12,206 bases of DNA, from assembly GCA_020847355.1 (NCBI GenBank), contig JADLCG010000330.1, positions 1 to 12,206 on the forward strand, given 5' to 3'. Shown here in pieces: positions 6,175 to 12,206 of this stretch. The stretch comes from Anaerolineales bacterium. Its GTDB lineage: Bacteria > Chloroflexota > Anaerolineae > Anaerolineales > Villigracilaceae. The notes under the pieces are model-generated. The model made no database searches. It saw nothing but the letters and a program-made list of their open reading frames with translations, and had not been told where the DNA came from. Position 1 is the stretch's first letter. Each line of letters begins with the position of its first letter. Both the position numbers and the translations under genes were made by a program.

Positions 6175-7398
6175 CTAGTCGAACGGAACGGTAAAATAAA
6201 AAACGCTGCCGTATCCTTCTTCGCTTTCCGCCCAAATTTTTCCGCCATGCGCTTCCACAATATGTTTTGAAATAGATAAGCCCAAACCTGTGCCAGAGCC
6301 TGTACGCGAACGATCCACGCGATAAAATCTTTCGAAGATTCGATTAAGATTTTCTACCGGAATTCCAATTCCTGAATCTCGAACGCCGATTCGCATCGCG
6401 CCCGTAACTGATTCTGCAAACAAACTGATTTCCCCCCCAGGCTTGGTGAACTTAACCGCATTATGAATCAAATTAACCAATACTTGTTCTAAACGATTTT
6501 TATCCGCCATAATATCTTTTAGCCGCTCTTCACAGTTCACCGATAATTTCAATCCTGCTCTTTCAACCTGCAGTTTCATACGCCCAGCCACTGAAGCTAA
6601 TAACATCTGCGGCGAAAGCGGCGCAAGGTTTAACTCCACCTGCCCTGACTCGATCCGCGAAAGGTCGAGCAATTCCTGCGCCATTTGCGCCAATGCGTCT
6701 ACTTCAGTATTGATTCTGTTCAAGAAATGTGGCGCAACTTCAAGGTCTGAGAGCGCGCCGTCTTGTAATGTCTCAGTTAATGCTTTAAGCGAAGCCAACG
6801 GAGTTCGCAATTCGTGCGAAATATTAGAGATAAAATCCCGCCGCACAGTTTCAAGTTTACGAACATGCGTCAGATCCTGCGCCACTAAAAGACTCCCCTC
6901 TGCATGTTCATCGGGAATGACTATAAGTTGCAAAATCTTCTTGCGCGATGGCAGTTCTACAGATTCAACGCATAATTCGCGCGCTTGTTGGCTTTTCCGC
7001 CAGGTTTCAATCAACTGATAGTTACGGATCACTTCAGCGACGCTACGTTGAAGCGGGTCGTCTATTTCAAAAATCTTTTTTGCGGCTAGGTTCGCAAATT
7101 GCACCTGCCCCTGCGCATCCGCCAGTAAGATGCCATCCGTCAATTGATCCACGACCGTAGAAAGACGCGCCCTTTCAGCATTGAGATTTAAAAGTTGCAC
7201 GTCAAAATCGGATTTGAGGAAGGCAATTGCGTTCGACAAATCTTCAAGGCATTCAATATCTGCCGGCAACTTATCCGACTGATAACGAATTAAACGCGAA
7301 TATTTTTCAAGCCGCCTTTTTAAATCAAAATATCGCCACGCAAACCAGAGAGCAAGGAAAAATAAAATAAAAAATAAAAGTTCCAAAAAAGAAATCAT
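6175..7398 (-). CDS. phoR: PhoR-type sensor histidine kinase
   Basis: This 407-residue membrane kinase is expected to phosphorylate PhoB when phosphate is scarce. One hydrophobic segment spans residues 4-20, followed by a basic helix and a probable coiled linker. A PAS-like domain lies at about 80-180. The phosphoacceptor motif FISNISHELRTPLASL (189-204) has His195. The ATP-binding domain shows the N box LVNLIHNAVKF (307-317), G1 box DSGIGIP (341-347) and G2 box GTGLGLSISKHI (369-380). There is no extracytoplasmic sensor loop, as in other PhoR proteins that take their signal from the Pst transporter through PhoU. The start at 7398 places the helix at the N-terminus; no strong Shine-Dalgarno is seen. 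It follows phoB by 47 bp, so the two are probably co-transcribed. Confidence 0.93.
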   Translation of the reverse strand: MISFLELLFFILFFLALWFAWRYFDLKRRLEKYSRLIRYQSDKLPADIECLEDLSNAIAFLKSDFDVQLLNLNAERARLSTVVDQLTDGILLADAQGQVQFANLAAKKIFEIDDPLQRSVAEVIRNYQLIETWRKSQQARELCVESVELPSRKKILQLIVIPDEHAEGSLLVAQDLTHVRKLETVRRDFISNISHELRTPLASLKALTETLQDGALSDLEVAPHFLNRINTEVDALAQMAQELLDLSRIESGQVELNLAPLSPQMLLASVAGRMKLQVERAGLKLSVNCEERLKDIMADKNRLEQVLVNLIHNAVKFTKPGGEISLFAESVTGAMRIGVRDSGIGIPVENLNRIFERFYRVDRSRTGSGTGLGLSISKHIVEAHGGKIWAESEEGYGSVFYFTVPFD

Positions 7399-7445
7399 GC
7401 TGGCTTTAGGTTTTAGGCTTTATCACAGTATTCATCTTCTCCCCA

Positions 7446-8156
7446 TCATCCTTCAAAGCGATATCCACCGCCACGCACGGTCACAATGCGTAAGGGAGTC
7501 GCCGCGTCTACCTCAATTTTTTGACGAAGCCAACGAATATGTACGTCCACTGTGCGGCTATCTCCAATAAAATCCCAGCCCCAAACACGTTCTAAAATAA
7601 ATTCACGCGAAAGCATCTGGCTTTTATGCTCGGCAAAAAATAACAGCAATTCATATTCCTTAGGTTTTAGTTGGAGCGGTTCGGCATTCAACAAAACTTC
7701 ATGTCGAGTAAGGTTGATTGCCAAATTATCAAATTTCAAAATTTCATGCCCACCGGGCGACGCTTCCCTATTTCCCATTTCTTCTCGTAATAAGCGCGTG
7801 CGCCTCAACTGCGCTTTAACGCGCGCCAACAATTCGCGCATAGAAAATGGCTTGGTCAAATAATCGTCAGCGCCAACTTCCAAACCTACAACACGGTCAA
7901 TTTCATCATCGCGCGCAGTCAGCATGAGAATAGCGGTGGTCATCTCTTTTCGCAAAATACGCGCCACTTCAAAGCCATCCATTTCAGGGAGCATGATGTC
8001 TAGCACGATCAAATCCGGCTTTAGCTGTCTAGCGGAATCTAACGCCGCACGGCCGTCTCCAACCGTTTCAACGTTATACCCTTCTTTTCGCAAACTATAT
8101 GCAAGCGTCTCTTGCAGAGAGGGCTCATCTTCAACAATCAGTATCTTTTCTGCCAT
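7446..8156 (-). CDS. phoB: PhoB/PhoP-type OmpR-family response regulator
   Basis: This is the DNA-binding output of the phosphate two-component system, 236 residues. The receiver domain (about 3-120) has the acidic pair Glu9/Asp10, phosphoacceptor Asp53 in LIVLDIMLPEMDGFE, Thr80 and Lys102 in YLTKPF. A linker of about 20 residues precedes an OmpR-type winged helix (138-236), with recognition-helix sequence RTVDVHIRWLRQKI (201-214) and the C-terminal wing TVRGGGYRFE (226-235). The ATG at 8156 opens with the canonical MAEKILIVEDE. The frame extends upstream to 8231, but that part is promoter sequence. No Shine-Dalgarno precedes the ATG, and the likely -10 lies only 8 nt away, so translation may be leaderless. 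A Pho box upstream implies autoregulation. I use the name phoB for the role; the operator type resembles that of PhoP. Confidence 0.94.
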   Translation of the reverse strand: MAEKILIVEDEPSLQETLAYSLRKEGYNVETVGDGRAALDSARQLKPDLIVLDIMLPEMDGFEVARILRKEMTTAILMLTARDDEIDRVVGLEVGADDYLTKPFSMRELLARVKAQLRRTRLLREEMGNREASPGGHEILKFDNLAINLTRHEVLLNAEPLQLKPKEYELLLFFAEHKSQMLSREFILERVWGWDFIGDSRTVDVHIRWLRQKIEVDAATPLRIVTVRGGGYRFEG

Positions 8157-8164
8157 CGTCAAAA

Positions 8165-8206
8165 AATATACCACAACAAAAAAATATTCTGTTAAGGTTG
8201 GGTTAA
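8165..8206 (-). promoter_or_regulatory. Pho box and promoter of phoBR
   Basis: On the coding strand TTAACC (8201-8206) is followed after 5 bp by TTAACA (8190-8195), the same 11-bp direct repeat seen before pstS. After a further 19 bp comes TATATT (8165-8170), a good -10 match. The A of the phoB ATG is at 8156, so only 8 nt separate the -10 from the start codon. Transcription would begin at, or within a few bases of, the ATG. No separate -35 is obvious, as expected where an activator occupies that region. Confidence 0.72.
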
Positions 8207-8229
8207 TAACGCCTTGCAAATAACCTATC

Positions 8230-8263
8230 AAAGAAATCCGCCGAAAATTCGGCGGATTTCTTT
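8230..8263. terminator. Bidirectional intrinsic terminator between the DUF4349 gene and phoB
   Basis: AAAGAAATCCGCCGAA (8230-8245) and TTCGGCGGATTTCTTT (8248-8263) are perfect 16-bp inverted arms around AA, with a CCGCC/GGCGG core. It starts 5 bp after the DUF4349 stop and precedes the phoB Pho box by 23 bp, so it should end the lipoprotein transcript and leave phoBR to its own promoter. Confidence 0.88.
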
Positions 8264-8268
8264 AAGCT

Positions 8269-9240
8269 TCAGCTTTTGGCTTTACGAGACACAAACTTCA
8301 CAATCAGCCAGAGAATTAAGATCGGCGGACCCGCAATTGGCAATAACACCACAAAGAACCAAATCAGCAATTCAACAATGCCCTGATATGCCGTTGTGAG
8401 CGTTTCGGTGGCGTTGCCGAATGTCTTACCGGGATTCCAAGCGGCAGGCGTGGGCGTGGGCGTGGGCGCAGGTTTGTATTCTGGTAAGACGGGTTCAAAG
8501 TTAACCGTAATAGTTGAAAAGGCAGAACGATCTTGCAAATAATTCATTTGTCCTTTGATGGCTTCAATTTGCGCTTCCACATTGGATAATTCTTGATTGA
8601 TCCGCAGGGCTTCGTCCACAGTTTTGGCTTCTTCAAGAAAAGATTTGATGCGGTCACGCGTGGCTTCAAGGTTAGTCGCTTGAGATTGCAGATCCACAAA
8701 CTGATTGGTCACATCTTCGCCCGAAGCCGTTTCATCTAAAACTTTGACTGACAGCCCGCGCAAACGCCCCAACATTCTTTCAAATTGATCTACAGGGATG
8801 CCAATTGTGATGGTGGCGTATTTATAATTTTTTGTTTCAACGCCGTCATAATAATCCTGATACCATGCCCGCGAACTGACGATATATCCGCCCAAATCGC
8901 CAATCGCTTGCGTGGCTCGGTCAATTGCAATGTCTGTATCTTCCACTTGCAAACGCACATCGGCATTTTTGATGATCATGTGATTTGAAGCGTAAGCCGT
9001 AGTTTCGGAATTAGGCGCATTGCCTTCTTGTTTTTCTACGTCCACTACTCCTGAATCTTGTGCGATGGCAAATTCCACAGCGGCAGGCGCTTCCATCAGC
9101 ATAGGCGCTTCTGTGGCAGGCGCGGCTTCTGTGGCATGTGTTTCGTAAGCCACCTCCGTAGCCGCCGCTCCCCCACACGCGGAGAGCGCCAGGCTTCCAA
9201 GCAACACGAACAGAACGAGCGAGTAAAGCTTTGATTTCAT
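8269..9240 (-). CDS. DUF4349 family lipoprotein with C-terminal membrane anchor
   Basis: This 323-residue envelope protein of unknown biochemical function matches the DUF4349 layout. A lipoprotein signal ends in LSAC (Cys22). A low-complexity ATEAP-type linker runs to about 60. The conserved domain starts at MIIKNADVRLQVEDTD (88-103) and includes GGYIVSS (117-123), a TITIGIPVDQFERML stretch (143-157), SGEDVTNQFVDLQSQ (173-187), a charged coiled-coil (about 185-238) and SAFSTITVNFEP (239-250). A PTPTPTP spacer at 259-265 is encoded by a GGCGTG hexamer repeat at 8447-8470. Residues 287-316 form a hydrophobic helix, with a basic tail RKAKS. The ATG at 9240 has a strong GGAGG (9246-9250); an upstream in-frame start at 9315 lacks this and would precede the signal peptide. 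It is flanked by terminators on both sides, so it is probably a single-gene unit, not obviously in the Pho circuit. Confidence 0.88.
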   Translation of the reverse strand: MKSKLYSLVLFVLLGSLALSACGGAAATEVAYETHATEAAPATEAPMLMEAPAAVEFAIAQDSGVVDVEKQEGNAPNSETTAYASNHMIIKNADVRLQVEDTDIAIDRATQAIGDLGGYIVSSRAWYQDYYDGVETKNYKYATITIGIPVDQFERMLGRLRGLSVKVLDETASGEDVTNQFVDLQSQATNLEATRDRIKSFLEEAKTVDEALRINQELSNVEAQIEAIKGQMNYLQDRSAFSTITVNFEPVLPEYKPAPTPTPTPAAWNPGKTFGNATETLTTAYQGIVELLIWFFVVLLPIAGPPILILWLIVKFVSRKAKS

Positions 9241-9322
9241 CTCATCCTCCAAGGATATATAAGGTTTGAATAACAGCGTATGGTCTAGACGCAGATGAAA
9301 TAAAAATGTTCCCACAAAATAA

Positions 9323-9351
9323 AAAGAGCGAGATTTTGCATCTCGCTCTTT
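9323..9351. terminator. Intrinsic terminator after the M14 peptidase gene
   Basis: AAAGAGCGAGAT (9323-9334) and ATCTCGCTCTTT (9340-9351) form a perfect 12-bp stem with a 5-nt loop, flanked by an A-run at 9321-9325 that is a T-run on the coding strand. It starts 3 bp after the M14 stop codon and separates that gene from the DUF4349 gene. Confidence 0.88.
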
Positions 9352-9354
9352 GAA

Positions 9355-11040
9355 CTACTTCAAAACCACATCCACATGCACAACGCCTGCGCGTTCATGC
9401 TTTGCAGTTAACTTGACCTTCGTGCCTTTCTTGCCTTTCACCACCCATTCCACCTTGACGCGGTCTACGGTGCTTTCAGCGGCTTCATCAGGCATGACAG
9501 TTTTATAAGCTCGTCCTTCCAACTCGCCGACTTCTTCACGAACTTTGCCCGCTTCTAAACTTGTGCCTTTGGGCAAGTGAATTTCTGCAATCACGCCGCG
9601 CGTCAATTTCTTTTCGAGCGCCTTCTTGGTCACATAGGTCGGCAACCAACCTGTATTTTCCACCACCAAACGAACGCGGAAGGTATTGCCTCCAAGTGGC
9701 GTACTGCTTATTTCGTAGAGACCAAGCTTCGGCGAGATCAGGGCGTGCCAGACAATCCACTCCGGGAACGGGCTGATTTCTTTTTCCAGCAAATGAAGCG
9801 GCGGGTTCGTCCACATATTCATCGAATCCCAACCGCCGATTTCCACTTTGCCAAGTTGCGGATGGTTATATGGATACCACTTGACATAGCCTTTGCCTTT
9901 GAGCGCTTCATCATTCCACTTGAGCATTTTCAAATCATCTTCAACGGGATGCTCGCGATACCAATCAATGAATTTATATTTTTCAATGCCCGCTTGTTTT
10001 TGCGGACTCCAAAATTCAACCGTCCACGAAAATAAGCCGCGCTGTTCATACGCCCAAGTATCAAAACCGCCCGCGATGACTTGCTTGGGATGATATTTGA
10101 AATCGTGAAAAACAGAGATAGCGGGATAACCCGTGACCTTCTCGCCTTTTTCGCCAATTTTTTGATACGTCCATAAATCGTCGGTGGGAAATTCATCGTC
10201 CGCGCGATCGTCATACGGGCGGAGCAGAACGCCGCTCATCGTGTGAAAACTCATCGCGCCCGTAATGTTTGGATGCTTGGTAATAAACTCGACCAAATTT
10301 CTCACTTCAGGTTCGCTAGCCGGGAACGGACCCGCCCCGCGTTGTTCGGATTCGTCCTTCCAAAATGCTGGGAAGTTGCGATTCAAATCCAAGCCTTGTT
10401 TTGGGCTTCGGACTTGAATCATCGAACCATCATAATTTTTGATAAAGCCTTCAGGCAAAATACGATAATATTTTCCGCCGGTTTCAATCGGGTCGCGCCG
10501 AATCATTAAGCGCGGGTCTTGCGGATGCGCCTTCCAAGCGCCGTTCAAATCAAAGACGCGCATTTGCAAAACGCGCCCATCGCCATCTACATCTTCACCC
10601 CACACCAAACCGTCTAAAGCGTCATCCGTATAAGGATATGGTCTCGTGCTGGAGCGAATAATTTTTGGCTTATCCGCCAGCGCCCATTCTGCCCCATCGG
10701 GGTTCACGCGCGGCACAATGTAAAAAGCGCGCGTATCTACCGCATGAGTAACATTATCGTCATTTTTATATTTGGTTACAAGCGTATTGATCAGATATAA
10801 AGCCGCCGCCGAAGCCGTCACTTCAGAAGCATGGATATTTCCGTCCACCCAAAATGCGGGTTTCTCCGCATCGCTTCCTAACTTGAAGTTGGTCACCGTC
10901 ACCAACCAGACCTCTCGCCCTTCGTGACTCTTCCCAATCGATTCCAATTTGAGCAGATTCGGAAATTCCTTAGCATACGCCTTCAGAATCTGAGTCAACT
11001 CAGCATAACGATAAAAACGGTTGAATTTGACGCTCGGCAT
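9355..11040 (-). CDS. M14-family zinc carboxypeptidase
   Basis: This 561-residue metallopeptidase is of the carboxypeptidase A/M14 superfamily. The zinc site is complete: NIHASE (His70, Glu73) and SFHTMSG (His266). The substrate-binding Asn/Arg pair occurs in GLDLNRNFP (Asn220-Arg221), and the catalytic acid is probably Glu342 in FSWTVEFWSP. Between the first and second ligands lies a long insertion (about 120-215) containing DVDGDGRV (150-157), a D-x-D-x-D pattern that could bind calcium. The C-terminal region (about 440-561) looks like a beta-sandwich appendage (EISSTPLGGNTFRVRLVVEN onwards). The N-terminus MPSVKFNRFYRY has no signal peptide, which is unusual for an M14 enzyme. The ATG at 11040 has an excellent AAGGAGG (11047-11053). 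It is transcribed alone or with the glycosyltransferase 177 bp upstream. The natural substrate is unknown. Confidence 0.92.
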   Translation of the reverse strand: MPSVKFNRFYRYAELTQILKAYAKEFPNLLKLESIGKSHEGREVWLVTVTNFKLGSDAEKPAFWVDGNIHASEVTASAAALYLINTLVTKYKNDDNVTHAVDTRAFYIVPRVNPDGAEWALADKPKIIRSSTRPYPYTDDALDGLVWGEDVDGDGRVLQMRVFDLNGAWKAHPQDPRLMIRRDPIETGGKYYRILPEGFIKNYDGSMIQVRSPKQGLDLNRNFPAFWKDESEQRGAGPFPASEPEVRNLVEFITKHPNITGAMSFHTMSGVLLRPYDDRADDEFPTDDLWTYQKIGEKGEKVTGYPAISVFHDFKYHPKQVIAGGFDTWAYEQRGLFSWTVEFWSPQKQAGIEKYKFIDWYREHPVEDDLKMLKWNDEALKGKGYVKWYPYNHPQLGKVEIGGWDSMNMWTNPPLHLLEKEISPFPEWIVWHALISPKLGLYEISSTPLGGNTFRVRLVVENTGWLPTYVTKKALEKKLTRGVIAEIHLPKGTSLEAGKVREEVGELEGRAYKTVMPDEAAESTVDRVKVEWVVKGKKGTKVKLTAKHERAGVVHVDVVLK

Positions 11041-11217
11041 AAAACGCCTCCTTTTGATGTCGGCTCAGACCATTCTCGCTTTAGCATTCCCTCTATTTTG
11101 CAATGTTCGGTTTCATTGATTGGCTATACGACATGTTCAAGTGAAAAAACGGTGTGAAGCCCGCCCCCAATCATAGCGCCATGCGCGGAATCTTCAAAAG
11201 ACAATTTCATTGAAATT

Positions 11218-12206
11218 TCATTTCCCTGCCTGCAATTCGCTTAGTAAATTCAGCAGTTTTTCGCCAATCGCCGCTCGGCTAAAATGTTGCTCCAAGTAAT
11301 TTCTGCCGCGCAAGCCCATCTCACGGCTATGCTCTGGGTTGGCTTGCAAACTTTTTAACGCTTCCGCCATTGCTACGGCATCTCCCGGCGGCACAAAAAT
11401 TCCGCAATCAGCGTTTTGCGCCACTTCCCGAATCACGCCGTCAATAGCCAAAACCACTGGTTTGCCCGCCGCCATATAATCAAACACCTTATTGGGATAG
11501 GTTGTTTTATATTCTTCAATTGGCTTGAGAATCGCAATGCACGCATCCGCGCCCGCTAATGCTTTTGCCATTTCGTGCTTTGGCACAGACGGCAAAAAAG
11601 TGACGTTGGATAAGTTCATTTCTTTTGTGCGGGTTTGCAAAGCCACTTTTTCTTTGCCATCGCCGAGCAAAACAATTTGGATGTTTGCATCCGCCAGCAA
11701 TTTAGCCGCCTCCAAAACCACCTCTAAATCATTAGACATGCCATGCGCTCCGGCATATAACGCCACAAATTTATTTTCTAAATGATTGGATTGACGAAAC
11801 GCCGCGCCTTTATCTTGAGGATTGAACATGGCTGGATCCGCGCCATTCGGAATCAAATCCACACGCCGCGCCCCGCGGACTTTGAGATGGTCGCTGAAAC
11901 CCGGGCTGTTGATCATCATCCGATCAGCGCGTGCATACAAAAATTTTTCTAAGCCCTCAGAGAGCCAAATCAAAAAGGGATTCTTCAACACGCCCACCGC
12001 AATGGCGAATTGGGGCCATAAATCGCGCACCTCAAACAAAAACTTTGCGCCTTTGAGTCGCGCCAACAGCCAAGCCGTCACGCCCTGAAAAATCGGCGGC
12101 GAAGTTCCCCATACCACATCCACATTTTTGACTCTCAGCCCAATCCAAAAAGAGGACAGCATGAAAGAGAAAAACGCCAAAATACGATGCACAAAAGATT
12201 TATGAT
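11218..12206 (-). CDS. GT4-type glycosyltransferase (5' end outside window)
   Basis: The frame ends at 11218 and is open to the window's right edge. An internal GTG at 12192 could be read as a start, but the codons before it (HKSF) are open, and homologous enzymes have a full N-terminal Rossmann domain before this point, so the gene is truncated by the window. From that GTG, visible marks are DVVWGTSPPIFQG (25-37), FLFEVRDLWPQ (51-61), LIPNGAD (113-119), ALYAGAHG (144-151), VVLLGDGKEK-like IVLLGDGKEK (173-182), and the donor-binding segment PNKVFDYMAAGKPVV (233-247) followed by GIFVPPGD (264-271). This pattern fits retaining GT-B, GT4 enzymes near the WbuB-like group that builds surface polysaccharide. 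Sugar and acceptor cannot be inferred. It has no evident link to the Pho genes. Confidence 0.9.
   Translation of the reverse strand, partial: HKSFVHRILAFFSFMLSSFWIGLRVKNVDVVWGTSPPIFQGVTAWLLARLKGAKFLFEVRDLWPQFAIAVGVLKNPFLIWLSEGLEKFLYARADRMMINSPGFSDHLKVRGARRVDLIPNGADPAMFNPQDKGAAFRQSNHLENKFVALYAGAHGMSNDLEVVLEAAKLLADANIQIVLLGDGKEKVALQTRTKEMNLSNVTFLPSVPKHEMAKALAGADACIAILKPIEEYKTTYPNKVFDYMAAGKPVVLAIDGVIREVAQNADCGIFVPPGDAVAMAEALKSLQANPEHSREMGLRGRNYLEQHFSRAAIGEKLLNLLSELQAGK

Noticed and set aside
8157..8231. N-terminal extension of PhoB starting at 8231.
   Set aside because: It translates the Pho box and -10 region; the conserved receiver domain starts exactly at the ATG at 8156.
9255..9290. Possible sigma-70 promoter (TAGACC and a TATATA box) before the DUF4349 gene.
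   Set aside because: The hexamers do not reach good spacing, and the best -10 would put the start almost on the Shine-Dalgarno; too weak to annotate.
11124..11210. A 28-codon minus-strand ORF (MKLSFEDSAHG...) between the glycosyltransferase and the M14 gene.
   Set aside because: It is too short to judge, has no clear Shine-Dalgarno and I recognise no family. The gap shows nothing else certain apart from the M14 ribosome binding site.

Overview
The window reads as a chromosomal phosphate-starvation (Pho) locus from a bacterium that is probably a member of the Chloroflexota, Anaerolineae-like. That placement is an inference from protein style: lipoproteins with long ATEAP/PTPTP linkers after the lipid cysteine, a DUF4349 lipoprotein, and TTNACA-type Pho boxes. 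No rRNA or other phylogenetic marker is present. All eleven recognisable genes lie on the minus strand, so they are transcribed from high to low coordinates. I see no convincing plus-strand gene, tRNA, rRNA, CRISPR array or transposase.

In transcription order: a GT4 glycosyltransferase cut by the right edge (11218-12206); a 561-residue M14 zinc carboxypeptidase (9355-11040) followed at once by a terminator; a DUF4349 lipoprotein (8269-9240) followed by a second, bidirectional terminator; the two-component pair phoB (7446-8156) and phoR (6175-7398); a 347-bp non-coding stretch with a Pho-box array and strong hairpins; a PHP-domain phosphoesterase (5123-5827) closed by an 18-bp-arm hairpin terminator; then pstS, pstC, pstA, pstB and phoU, the last cut by the left edge.

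The Pho part forms a closed circuit. PstS captures phosphate outside the membrane, PstC/PstA form the channel and PstB powers it. PhoU and the transporter are expected to report phosphate status to PhoR, which has one membrane anchor and no extracytoplasmic sensor domain, and PhoR controls PhoB. Three intergenic regions carry tandem TTNACA hexamers at exact 11-bp spacing, matching the known geometry of PhoP/PhoB operators. They lie upstream of phoB (two copies), of the PHP gene (four copies) and of pstS (two copies). This points to autoregulation of phoBR and co-induction of the transporter and the PHP enzyme.

The least ordinary parts are non-coding. They are the four-repeat Pho array leading into a hairpin-rich leader before the PHP gene, a phoB promoter whose -10 lies so close to the ATG that the mRNA may be leaderless, and a structured element in every pst intergenic gap. 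The latter comprise an SD-masking inverted repeat before pstS, a stem-loop between pstS and pstC, an 8-bp-period array between pstC and pstA, and a duplicated 15-bp palindrome between pstA and pstB. PstA also carries a periplasmic insertion of about 125 residues.
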